Origin: Wolbachia endosymbiont of Litomosoides brasiliensis
Lineage (GTDB): Bacteria; Pseudomonadota; Alphaproteobacteria; Rickettsiales; Anaplasmataceae
Direction: 5' to 3'
DNA: 52,864 bases
Assembly (NCBI RefSeq): GCF_013366805.1
Contig: NZ_WQMO01000007.1
Location: forward strand, 1-52,864
The number at the start of each line of letters is the position of its first letter. The stretch's first letter is position 1. This document shows positions 17,445 through 25,691 of the stretch, piece by piece. The notes beneath the pieces were generated by a model. That model ran no database searches and was not told where the DNA came from. It worked only from the letters and a program-made list of their open reading frames with translations. Made by a program: the position numbers and the translations under genes.

Positions 17445-19430
17445 TTAAATATAAACCAGTTTCTCACACACATATTTTACTACATGATCCGCATTGATAT
17501 TAAAATACTCATAAAGTGTTTTGTAAGGTGCTGATTCCCCAAAGCTTTTCATGCCGATAAATATACCGTTTGAACCTATATATTTATGCCAGCCCATTTC
17601 ACTTCCAGCTTCAATTGCAACTTTAATGCTGTTATTATTTAATATTGCCTCTTTATATTTATTGCTTTGCTCATCAAAAAGTCTCCAGCATGGCATAGAA
17701 ACAACCCTTGTGCCTATACCTTTTTTCTGCAATTTCTTTCTCGCTTCAACTGCGATTTCAACTTCAGATCCAGTTGCAAATATTGTCACTTTTAGCTTTT
17801 CTGAGCATTCACACAGAATATATGCACCAAACTTTGATAAGTTGGTAGATTGATCCACATCAGAGTGGAATTTGCGCATGTAGCTCAAGTTTTGTCTTGA
17901 AAGCGCAAATAGTGTAGGTGACTCTTTTTTTTCTAATGCAATACTAATACACTCTAGAGTTTCAATTGCATCAGTCGGCCTAAAAATATACAGGTTTGGC
18001 ACAGCACGCAAAGAAATTAAATGCTCTATCGGCTGGTGAGTTGGACCGTCTTCTCCTACTCCAATTGAATCATGAGTCATTACATATATAACCTGCTGTT
18101 TCATTAAAGCTGAAAGACGTATAGCAGGGCGGCAGTAATCAGAAAATACCAAAAAAGTGCCACCATAAGGAAGAATTCCACCATGAAGAGCCATGCCATT
18201 CATACAAGCTGCCATAGCGTGCTCTCTTACTCCATAATGGACATAAGAGCCACTATAGTTATTACTATCTATTACCTTCATATGCTTATATTTAGTGCAA
18301 TTTGACCCAGTAAGATCAGCAGATCCGCCAATTAATTCTGGCATAGACTCAGTTAAGAGTTCCATTATCTTGCCAAAAGAAGACCTTGTAGCTTCGTTTG
18401 GCATTGTTTCATGTATTTGTTTCTTTAAGTTAGCTAAATCATCATTAATATTATCTGGCAAGCGTTTATCTAGCCGTCTTTGAAGCTCTTTACTTTTACT
18501 AGATTTCAGTGCTTGGCACCACTGAAATGACGCTAAATTGTAATTTTGTTTTGCTCTTTTAACTGTTTCCATCCAAGCATTTTTCACGTCTTTTGGTACG
18601 TGGAATGGCTTATAATTCCAGTTTAGTTTCTCTCTCATCTGTTTTATGTCTTCCTCTGTAAAAGCACCACTATGAGCGGAAGGTGCACCGGCACGGTTTG
18701 AGAACTTTCCAATGATGGTCTTGCAGCGGATCAATGTAGGTTTGTCAGACTTTTGTGCTTGTTCTATTGCAAGGGATATAGAGTTAAAGTCGTGGCCATC
18801 AATTTTGTTAACATTCCATCCATATGCTGAAAAACGCTTTTCCGTATTATCAGAGCAAGAAAGGTGAGTAGCACCGTCTATAGAGATATCATTATCGTCA
18901 AAAAGGGCTATCAACTTATTCAATTTAAGATGTCCAGCAAGTGATGCTGCTTCATGGCTTATTCCTTCCATGAGACAACCATCTCCTAGTGTTACATAAG
19001 TGTAGTGATTGATTCCAAACTGCTTTTCAAGTATAGATTCAGCAAGTGCCATGCCAACAGCGGTGGCAAACCCTTGCCCTAATGGACCTGTTGTTGCTTC
19101 CACCCCAGGAGTCAAGCCAAATTCTGGGTGACCTGGAGTTTTGTATGTGAGTTGCCTAAAGTTTTTCAGCTCATCTATACTAATATAACCTGTCAGGTAT
19201 AATATAGAGTATAGTAACATTGAACCATGGCCGTTTGATAAAACAAAACGGTCTCTATTATACCATTTAGGATCGTTAGGGTTGTGATTAAGATACTTAG
19301 CAAATAGTACAACTGCAACATCTGCCATTCCAAGTGGCATGCCTGGGTGCCCAGAGCTCGCTTTTTGTATTGCATCAATTGATAAAAAACGGACTGCATT
19401 TGCCATAGATTCTAAAGGTAAATGATTCAT
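17445..19430 (-). CDS. tkt: Transketolase
   Basis: This is a thiamine diphosphate enzyme of the non-oxidative pentose phosphate pathway, moving two-carbon units between sugar phosphates. The 661 residues are full length. N-terminal SSGHPGMPLGMADV, the ThDP/Mg motif GDGCLMEGISHEAA near residue 150, and the YVHYGVREHAMAACMNG block with the catalytic Glu near 395 are all present. Together with glpX and gap it fits a carbon flow run toward pentoses for nucleotides. A promoter with a 17-base spacer lies just upstream, divergent from that of rpsD. Confidence 0.96.
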   Translation of the reverse strand: MNHLPLESMANAVRFLSIDAIQKASSGHPGMPLGMADVAVVLFAKYLNHNPNDPKWYNRDRFVLSNGHGSMLLYSILYLTGYISIDELKNFRQLTYKTPGHPEFGLTPGVEATTGPLGQGFATAVGMALAESILEKQFGINHYTYVTLGDGCLMEGISHEAASLAGHLKLNKLIALFDDNDISIDGATHLSCSDNTEKRFSAYGWNVNKIDGHDFNSISLAIEQAQKSDKPTLIRCKTIIGKFSNRAGAPSAHSGAFTEEDIKQMREKLNWNYKPFHVPKDVKNAWMETVKRAKQNYNLASFQWCQALKSSKSKELQRRLDKRLPDNINDDLANLKKQIHETMPNEATRSSFGKIMELLTESMPELIGGSADLTGSNCTKYKHMKVIDSNNYSGSYVHYGVREHAMAACMNGMALHGGILPYGGTFLVFSDYCRPAIRLSALMKQQVIYVMTHDSIGVGEDGPTHQPIEHLISLRAVPNLYIFRPTDAIETLECISIALEKKESPTLFALSRQNLSYMRKFHSDVDQSTNLSKFGAYILCECSEKLKVTIFATGSEVEIAVEARKKLQKKGIGTRVVSMPCWRLFDEQSNKYKEAILNNNSIKVAIEAGSEMGWHKYIGSNGIFIGMKSFGESAPYKTLYEYFNINADHVVKYVCEKLVYI

Positions 19431-19462
19431 GTGTTAATAGAAAAACTTAAAAGTGAAAGTGA

Positions 19463-19491
19463 AGTATAAGAAATTGTACTGGTAAAAACAA
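19463..19491 (-). promoter_or_regulatory. Candidate sigma70 promoter of tkt
   Basis: On the minus strand, TTGTTT (19486-19491) and TATACT (19463-19468) are spaced by 17 bases, about 33 bases upstream of the tkt ATG. Its -35 box is one base away from the -35 box of the divergent rpsD promoter. Confidence 0.5.
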
Positions 19492-19492
19492 G

Positions 19493-19521
19493 TTGACACT
19501 CAATGCTAGAATCCTTAATAA
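19493..19521 (+). promoter_or_regulatory. Candidate sigma70 promoter of rpsD
   Basis: A consensus TTGACA (19493-19498) and TAATAA (19516-19521) are spaced by 17 bases, about 28 bases upstream of the rpsD ATG at 19550. This position also rules out the upstream in-frame ATG at 19493 as the rpsD start, since that ATG overlaps the -35 box. Confidence 0.6.
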
Positions 19522-19549
19522 TCTAGAGTTAAATTGTGAGAGTTTTTAT

Positions 19550-20164
19550 ATGACAACTGTTATCAATAGAAAGTATAGAATCAGCCGTAGGCTTGGTATA
19601 AATTTATGGGGTAGAGCAAAAGATCCGGTAAACAAAAGGAAATATCCTCCAGGTCAGCGTGGTGTGCTGGGATTCAAAAGGTTATCTGATTTTGGTAAGC
19701 AATTTGCTGCGCATAAGAAGTTTAAGTTTTACTATGCAATTTCAAGTAAGCAGCTCAGGCGTATATTTTTAGATGCTTATAACAGGAAGGGTTATACAGC
19801 TGATAATTTTATTGGTATCTTAGAATCAAGGTTAAGTTCTGTTCTATACCACTCTGGCCTTGTGCAAACGATTTATTCAGCGAAACAGCTTATATCTCAT
19901 AAACATGTTACAATTAATGATAAGATTGTTAATATACCAAGTTATCGAGTAAAACCTGGTGATATAGTAAAAATAAGAGAAAGGGCGGCAAAAATCCCTG
20001 TAATAGTAGAGGCTGCACAAAAACAAGAGCGCAAAGCTCCTGATTACTTAGAAGCAGACAGTAAAGAGTATTCAGTAAAGTATCTAAGAATGCCTCAATA
20101 TTCTGAGGTTCCTTACTCAGCAGATATGGAAGTTAATTTAGTAGTAGAGTTCTACTCTAGGTAA
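19550..20164 (+). CDS. rpsD: 30S ribosomal protein S4
   Basis: S4 is a primary 16S rRNA-binding protein that nucleates 30S assembly. The protein starts [16 protein letters not shown] and contains KYPPGQRG, the S4 RNA-binding domain ([13 protein letters not shown], then the [23 protein letters not shown] block) and a C-terminal basic/acidic tail. From the ATG at 19550 the length is 204 residues, as expected. The frame is open 19 codons further upstream but that part overlaps the promoter. tRNA-Leu and iscX follow. Confidence 0.97.
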   Translation: MTTVINRKYRISRRLGINLWGRAKDPVNKRKYPPGQRGVLGFKRLSDFGKQFAAHKKFKFYYAISSKQLRRIFLDAYNRKGYTADNFIGILESRLSSVLYHSGLVQTIYSAKQLISHKHVTINDKIVNIPSYRVKPGDIVKIRERAAKIPVIVEAAQKQERKAPDYLEADSKEYSVKYLRMPQYSEVPYSADMEVNLVVEFYSR

Positions 20165-20173
20165 ATAAAAAGA

Positions 20174-20260
20174 GCCCGTGTGGCGGAATCGGTAGACGCA
20201 GCGGACTTAAAATCCGTGGGTTTTGCGACCTTGGGAGTTCAAGTCTCCTCATGGGCACCA
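20174..20260 (+). tRNA. tRNA-Leu (TAA)
   Basis: This is an 87-base class II tRNA with a long variable arm. Acceptor GCCCGTG pairs with CATGGGC, the anticodon loop CTTAAAA gives TAA, and the T-arm contains AGTTCAAGTCT. Unlike the Phe and Asp tRNAs in this window, the 3' CCA is encoded (20258-20260). It begins 9 bases after rpsD. Confidence 0.96.
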
Positions 20261-20306
20261 GTTTAATTTATCAGAAGATATAAAAAGTTTATTAGGGGAT
20301 ATAAAT

Positions 20307-20501
20307 ATGAAGTGGCTTGATATAGAGGATATCGCAGAAGCTTTGGAAGAAAAATTTCCAAGTGAGGATATAATTAACATTAGATTTACTAAGCTTAAGG
20401 AAAAGGTCTTGAATTTAGAGGGGTTTAGTGATGATGAAAAGCGTTGTAATGAAAAAATACTCGAAGCCATTCAAGCAGCTTGGATTGAGGAAAGATCTTA
20501 A
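20307..20501 (+). CDS. iscX: IscX (YfhJ) iron-sulfur assembly accessory protein
   Basis: This is a small acidic protein of 64 residues that binds IscS and probably donates or gates iron in ISC-type cluster assembly. MKWLDIEDIAEALEEKFP at the start, the middle VRFT-like segment (here IRFTKLKE), and EKILEAIQAAWIEE at the end match the family length and layout. The start at 20307 is preceded by AGGGG about 8 bases upstream; the open frame to the left runs into tRNA-Leu and is not coding. The stop codon TAA coincides with the TA at the end of an IS630 copy. Confidence 0.9.
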   Translation: MKWLDIEDIAEALEEKFPSEDIINIRFTKLKEKVLNLEGFSDDEKRCNEKILEAIQAAWIEERS

Positions 20502-21466
20502 TACCAATTATCATTAATTAGTTGATCAAATAAGTGATATTGCAAAGTTGTTTAATTGTGGAATGAGAAAGAGATGTAACAAATTTACACAAGCTCTCAA
20601 GCAAGGCAATTGTGTTTATAGACTTTATTACACAAAATGTTCTGTTTTGTATACAACAAAAGCCCCTCAATATGGTTAGGCTCGGGTGAGTATGATGGTA
20701 GGTATAGTGTCGATATTTTTAGGCACCTTTAAATTTTTAATTTATACCAAATGCTAACTAGCACAATCCATGATAAGAAAGGCTTATCGGGTTCTAAAAT
20801 ATTGTGCCATTTATTCAAGAAATATATTCATACAATCAGTGTTGACATTCGGTGCAAATAAGCTAGAACTTTCTCCATTTTTAGGATTAACTGTACTGTA
20901 GAGATAAAAGTTTTTTCTACCTAATTTTACTTTAACCTGTGTTTTAACACCCTTTTTAAACCACCCGTGTCCAACTTTCGAATGTGCGACCGCAATTTGT
21001 CAAGAAAAATAACTCTTGCTCAGGATACTTACCAACAGTCTCATTGATTTTTTGAAATTCTTCTTGTCCACCTTCTATCTCATTCATTATGAATTGGTTC
21101 TGGCGTGATATACGAAAACTTCACTTTTTGTATATTATGGTGTGCTATAGTCTTGCAGACATTTAAGCTAAGTTTTTCCTAGACTTATTCTCATTTTTTC
21201 AATGGTAATATTAGGGTTTTCTTGTATCCATGCTTCAATTTGTTCAAATTAACTCTGATTCAATCTAGTTTTTCTACAACGCTGAAGGGAGTCAACAATT
21301 TTTCTTCTCTTCATTTTGCAGTTTCTTCAGCGTTTCTTTTGCTGATTTCACGGCTTTTTCCAATAATTTTGATTTCAATGTCATTTTGACCTTGCTATTT
21401 TGCCATACTTCAGCATGTTCCTTTTCTATTATTGTCTATCCGTTCCTTGTACAGTGGAAATTGGCA
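20502..21466 (-). mobile_element. IS630-type element, nearly full length, dead
   Basis: It runs from the right terminal sequence TACCAATTATCATT at 20502 to the left end (GTACAGTGGAAATTGG at about 21450-21465), on the minus strand. All parts of the ~970-base element can be aligned by eye to the copies at 12599 and 29581, but stops and small deletions are everywhere and no long transposase frame survives. It begins at the last base pair of the iscX stop codon, with TA at the junction as expected for IS630 insertions. Confidence 0.8.
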
Positions 21467-21577
21467 TGAATAGAAAATTTTATATTGATACATAGTATGT
21501 TCTATGATTATTTTCTATAATATGTAATATTGGTGCAGGCTGTTATACTGATATGTGAATTAAATAGATTCACCGTA

Positions 21578-21653
21578 AAGTTTAGTAGTGTCTGTTACTG
21601 CTTTTAGGTGTGAGGCTAGAAGGTTATTAGCAATAACAGACACTACTAAACTT
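21578..21653. repeat. Long hairpin repeat upstream of coxB
   Basis: Arms of 24 bases at 21578-21601 and 21630-21653 are reverse complements with one difference (a possible G-U pair); the loop is 28 bases. The arm contains TTTAGTAGTGTCTGTTA. It could be a miniature mobile element made of terminal repeats only, or an RNA hairpin. I do not see another copy in this window. The rest of 21467-21769 is AT-rich with no gene. Confidence 0.75.
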
Positions 21654-21769
21654 ATTATAGGGTTTACTTAAAGTAAATACTTAATTTAAAATATTATAAT
21701 ATTTCAACTAAAATATAGATTCATGTAAATGCTTTTTTCCTCAAACTAGTATTATATCTAAATCTCTGC

Positions 21770-21798
21770 TTGCACAGTAAGTTTATATATACTATTAT
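21770..21798 (+). promoter_or_regulatory. Candidate sigma70 promoter of the coxB-coxA-ctaB group
   Basis: TTGCAC (21770-21775) and TATTAT (21793-21798) are spaced by exactly 17 bases, about 40 bases upstream of the coxB ATG. Confidence 0.5.
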
Positions 21799-21837
21799 AC
21801 AGTATGTCAATGTCACTTAATTTTACGGGAAATAAAT

Positions 21838-22602
21838 ATGGTGAAGTTGTTAGCACTGTCGGTAATATTTTATTCAAGTATATCAGTTGCTTCTGCTCCT
21901 GCTTCTTGGCAGTTTGGGTTTCCTGCTCCTGCAACTGAGATAATGGAAATTGTAGCCAAGTCACATTCGTTTGTGATGAGTGTGATGGGTGCAATAGTGC
22001 TTTTTGTGTGGGCATTACTAGCTTATATAGTGTTTCGCTTTCGTAAAAGTAAAGTGACAAACATAAGCAAAACTCATCATAATGTCCTTTTAGAAATTGT
22101 TTGGTTTGTTATACCAACGATTATTGTTAGCACATTGGCTTTTGAGAATGCCAAATTACTTAAGCTACAGGAAAAAATACCGAAGGCTGACATAACACTA
22201 AAAGTTATTGGTCATCAATGGTATTGGAGCTATCAATATCCAGAATATCAAGGTGTGTCGTTTGATAGCTATATTAAGGAAAAAGACGATTTTGTCAAAG
22301 GAGATTTGAGGCTGTTCTCTGTTGATAATAATGTAGTTTTACCAGTTAATACTAACGTTCGTTTGCAAGTAATAGCAGGAGATGTGATACACAGCTGGGG
22401 GGTGCCAGCTTTCGGCATAAAAATCGATGCAATACCAGGTAGGCTTAATGAAGCATGGTTTAACGTCAAAAAACCTGGTATTTATTATGGGCAATGCTAT
22501 GAGTTATGTGGTCAAGGTCATGGGTTTATGCCAATTGTTATTGAAGCAGTAAGCAAGGAAGATTTTAGTAAGTGGATTGAAAATAGAAAGTTAGCAAGTT
22601 AA
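21838..22602 (+). CDS. coxB: Cytochrome c oxidase subunit II
   Basis: This subunit receives electrons from cytochrome c at the binuclear CuA centre on the periplasmic side. A signal peptide (residues 1-20) is followed by two transmembrane helices (about 40-62 and 80-100) and a cupredoxin domain. Aromatic GHQWYWSYQYPEY is the cytochrome c docking and electron entry motif. CYELCGQGHGFM near residue 220 supplies the CuA Cys, Cys, His and Met ligands. The length of 254 is in the usual range. It is first of coxB-coxA-ctaB, with coxA 16 bases downstream. Confidence 0.96.
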   Translation: MVKLLALSVIFYSSISVASAPASWQFGFPAPATEIMEIVAKSHSFVMSVMGAIVLFVWALLAYIVFRFRKSKVTNISKTHHNVLLEIVWFVIPTIIVSTLAFENAKLLKLQEKIPKADITLKVIGHQWYWSYQYPEYQGVSFDSYIKEKDDFVKGDLRLFSVDNNVVLPVNTNVRLQVIAGDVIHSWGVPAFGIKIDAIPGRLNEAWFNVKKPGIYYGQCYELCGQGHGFMPIVIEAVSKEDFSKWIENRKLAS

Positions 22603-22618
22603 ATTTGTGGTATAGATT

Positions 22619-24169
22619 ATGAGTAACGTACCAAAAGGTATAAGACGTTGGGTATTTTCTACTAATCATAAAGATATAGGGACTCTATACATTATTTTTT
22701 CCATATTAGCTGGAATCGTTGGAGGATTATTATCTGTAGTTATTCGTACTCAGCTAATGCACATCAATGTATTCAACAACAACTATCAGTTATATAACGT
22801 AATGGTTACAGGGCATGCGTTAATAATGGTGTTTTTTATGATAATGCCAGCTCTAATGGGAGGATTTGGCAATTGGTTTGTGCCTCTTATGATTGGTGCA
22901 CTAGATATGGCATTTCCTCGTATGAACAACTTAAGTTTTTGGTTATTAGTATCATCTTTTATTTTGCTTATCCTTTCAGTGTTTGTTGGTGAGGGTCCTG
23001 GAACAGGTTGGACTTTGTACCCACCTTTATCACAAGTTATGTTCCATCCAAGTGCAGGGGTTGACCTTGCTATATTTGCACTTCATGTTGCTGGTATGTC
23101 ATCGATTGTTGGAGCGATCAACTTTATAGTTACTATATTTAACATGCGTACAAAAGGAATGTCATTAACTAAGATGCCACTGTTTGTTTGGTCTGTCCTA
23201 TTAACGTCATTCATGTTAATTGTTGCCTTACCAGTGCTTGCTGGTGCTATCACTATGCTGCTTACTGATCGTAATATTGGTACTTCCTTTTTTGATCCTG
23301 CTGGTGGTGGTGATCCTGTGTTATTTCAGCATCTATTTTGGTTTTTTGGTCATCCTGAAGTTTATATAATTATTTTTCCAGCATTTGGCATCATAAGCCA
23401 GGTTGTGTCAACTTTTTCTCATAGGCCTGTATTTGGTTATATAGGGATGGTTTATGCTATGATAGGTATAGCAGTGTTTGGCTTCATGGCTTGGGCTCAT
23501 CATATGTTTACTGTTGGGCTTAGTGAAGATGTTGCTATATTTTTTAGCACCACCACGATTTTTATCGGTGTTATAACTGGTGTGAAAGTCTTTAGCTGGA
23601 TTGCAACTATATGGGGTGGAGCGATTGAGTTTAAAACACCTATGCTCTTTGCACTGGGTTTTATTTTTATGTTTGTTGGTGGAGGTGCAACTGGAATAAT
23701 TCTGTCTCATGCTGGAATAGATAAGCTTTTGCACGATACCTATTATGTTGTTGCTCACTTTCATTATGCCATGTCGCTGGCTGCTTTGTTTGGAGCTTTT
23801 GCTGGCTTTTATTATTGGATAGGTAAAATGTCAGGCAAGCAATACAATGAGTGCATGGGGAAAATACACTTTTGGCTTACTTTTATTAGTACAAATATCA
23901 CTTTTTTACCCCAGCATTTCCTTGGGTTAGCCGGTATGCCAAGACGTATACCTGATTATCCTGACGCGTTCATACCTTGGAATTATATATCCTCAATTGG
24001 TTCATACATGTCCTTCGTTTCAGTTATGTTTTTTGTGTTTATAGTTATACATCTCTTCAAATGGGGCAAAAAAGCTGGAGATAGTCCTTGGGGAGGTGAT
24101 ACTTTGGAGTGGACAGTGTCTTCACCGCCGCCTTTTCATGCTTTTGAAAAACCACCAGTGATAAAATAA
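22619..24169 (+). CDS. coxA: Cytochrome c oxidase subunit I
   Basis: This is the catalytic heme-copper oxidase subunit of aa3 type, with 12 transmembrane helices and 516 residues. The low-spin heme His is in [13 protein letters not shown]. The CuB ligands are FFGHPEVYI (with the cross-linked Tyr) and WAHHMFTVG, and the heme a3/a His pair is in AHFHYAMSL. The D and K channel segments look normal. It ends one base before ctaB begins. No oddities. Confidence 0.97.
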   Translation: MSNVPKGIRRWVFSTNHKDIGTLYIIFSILAGIVGGLLSVVIRTQLMHINVFNNNYQLYNVMVTGHALIMVFFMIMPALMGGFGNWFVPLMIGALDMAFPRMNNLSFWLLVSSFILLILSVFVGEGPGTGWTLYPPLSQVMFHPSAGVDLAIFALHVAGMSSIVGAINFIVTIFNMRTKGMSLTKMPLFVWSVLLTSFMLIVALPVLAGAITMLLTDRNIGTSFFDPAGGGDPVLFQHLFWFFGHPEVYIIIFPAFGIISQVVSTFSHRPVFGYIGMVYAMIGIAVFGFMAWAHHMFTVGLSEDVAIFFSTTTIFIGVITGVKVFSWIATIWGGAIEFKTPMLFALGFIFMFVGGGATGIILSHAGIDKLLHDTYYVVAHFHYAMSLAALFGAFAGFYYWIGKMSGKQYNECMGKIHFWLTFISTNITFLPQHFLGLAGMPRRIPDYPDAFIPWNYISSIGSYMSFVSVMFFVFIVIHLFKWGKKAGDSPWGGDTLEWTVSSPPPFHAFEKPPVIK

Positions 24170-24170
24170 A

Positions 24171-25058
24171 ATGTACACAAGTACTTTGTTAAATGTTGAA
24201 TCGACAGTACTGGATTTTTGGCATTTGCTGAAACCAAGGATAATGTACCTTGTGGTATTTACTGCAGTTGCTGGAATGGTTGCTGCTCCAGGTAATATTC
24301 ATCCTTTTCTGGCACTAGTATCCCTTATGTGTATTGCTCTCGGCTCAGGATCTGCAGGTGCTATAAATATGTGGTATGATAAGGACATAGATCTGCTCAT
24401 GGAGAGGACAAAAGCTCGTCCTATACCTTCTGGTAGGGTTTCTGCAGAAAGTGCACTTGAACTTGGTGTAACTCTTGGAGTGTTGTCAGTATTTATTATG
24501 GCAGTAGCGGTAAATTATATTTCTGCTGTTTTACTTGCAATTAGTATATTATTTTACGTTTTCATATATACAATTTGGCTCAAAAGGCGTACTCCGCAGA
24601 ATATTGTTATCGGTGGTGCATCAGGTGCTTTTTCTCCAATGATTGGCTGGGCAGTTGTGACTAACTCTGTGAGTTGGGGGGGGATTGTTCTATTCTTAAT
24701 AATTTTTATGTGGACTCCACCACACTTTTGGGCCTTATCTTTAAATAAGTATGAAGACTATGAGAAAGCATCAGTTCCAATGTTCAATATTATTTATGGT
24801 GCAGAGAAAACAAGAAAATATATATTGGTTTATAGTGTGTTGCTGGTGTTAACTAGCTTACTTCCGGCCCTATTTTTGAGGAGGGTTCTATTTTATCTAG
24901 GTATGGCAATCTTTGGGGGTTGCATTTTTATTTGGTATGCTGTATCTATTATGAAGTTGAAGGATCACAGCTCACAGAAAAGAATGTTTTCTTACTCAAT
25001 TCCTTACCTGTTTTTTCTGTTTGCTAGTATTATTTTGTGTTCTATTGATTTGCTTTGA
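24171..25058 (+). CDS. ctaB: Protoheme IX farnesyltransferase (heme O synthase)
   Basis: This membrane prenyltransferase of the UbiA superfamily converts heme B to heme O, precursor of the heme A in cytochrome oxidase. The first Asp-rich motif is in [19 protein letters not shown] (near residue 80) and the second loop has [15 protein letters not shown]. Its start [16 protein letters not shown] is typical. Length is 295 residues with about nine hydrophobic segments. It follows coxA by one base, so the genes are clearly one operon. Confidence 0.95.
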   Translation: MYTSTLLNVESTVLDFWHLLKPRIMYLVVFTAVAGMVAAPGNIHPFLALVSLMCIALGSGSAGAINMWYDKDIDLLMERTKARPIPSGRVSAESALELGVTLGVLSVFIMAVAVNYISAVLLAISILFYVFIYTIWLKRRTPQNIVIGGASGAFSPMIGWAVVTNSVSWGGIVLFLIIFMWTPPHFWALSLNKYEDYEKASVPMFNIIYGAEKTRKYILVYSVLLVLTSLLPALFLRRVLFYLGMAIFGGCIFIWYAVSIMKLKDHSSQKRMFSYSIPYLFFLFASIILCSIDLL

Positions 25059-25060
25059 CT

Positions 25061-25168
25061 ATGAAAGAACAGCAGAAACATAAAAACTATTTTTTACTTT
25101 TTCTTCTAATAACGCTCATTGTAGCACTTTTCTTTGTTTCTATAATAAAATTTAAAGGTACAGCTTAA
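25061..25168 (+). CDS. CoxF-like 35-residue membrane protein
   Basis: This short frame begins 2 bases after the ctaB stop: MKEQQKHKNYFLLF, then a single hydrophobic helix (LLITLIVALFFVSII) and KFKGTA. In many alphaproteobacteria ctaB is followed by a small single-span protein (CoxF) with a basic N-terminus and an ending like TIVKLGG, and this ORF has the same size, place and topology. Its function in oxidase assembly is inferred from position only. No CtaG/Cox11 gene follows here. Confidence 0.55.
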   Translation: MKEQQKHKNYFLLFLLITLIVALFFVSIIKFKGTA

Positions 25169-25253
25169 GCTGCCTTTGTATCTGTAGGTTTCATTAGAAT
25201 TCTACTTTCATAGAAGAGCAACTATATACTTTGTTAATTTGTTATAGTTAAAG

Positions 25254-25691
25254 ATGAGTAGAAAGGAAGTAACAATATACACGGATGGAGCATGTTCTGG
25301 TAATCCTGGCACAGGAGGATGGGCAGCTATTATATTATTTCAAGACTATAGAAAAGATGTTTATGGTAGAGAAGAAAATACTACAAACAACAAGATGGAG
25401 TTAACAGCAGTGATCAATGGATTAAAAGCATTAAAATTTTCTTGTAATATTAATTTGTATACGGATAGTCTCTATGTTAAATATGGTATAGTAGAGTGGA
25501 TAAATAAGTGGAAAATGAATGGCTGGAAGGCAAGTAGTAAAAAGTCAGTAAAAAATATGGAGTTATGGAAGAAATTGGATGATATTGCTTCACAACACAA
25601 AATTAATTGGGAGTGGGTTAAAGCTCATAATGGCAATAAACATAATGAGGAGGCTGATAGTTTAGCAAGAAAAGCAATAATCGATGCTTAA
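25254..25691 (+). CDS. rnhA: Ribonuclease HI
   Basis: This nuclease cuts the RNA strand of RNA-DNA hybrids. The catalytic acid residues appear in order: Asp in YTDGACSGNPG, Glu in KMELTAV, Asp in LYTDSLYV, and Asp in NEEADSLAR. WVKAHNGNKHNEEAD supplies the handle and the conserved His loop. Length is 145 residues, as expected. Its last 8 bases overlap the following large gene. Confidence 0.96.
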   Translation: MSRKEVTIYTDGACSGNPGTGGWAAIILFQDYRKDVYGREENTTNNKMELTAVINGLKALKFSCNINLYTDSLYVKYGIVEWINKWKMNGWKASSKKSVKNMELWKKLDDIASQHKINWEWVKAHNGNKHNEEADSLARKAIIDA

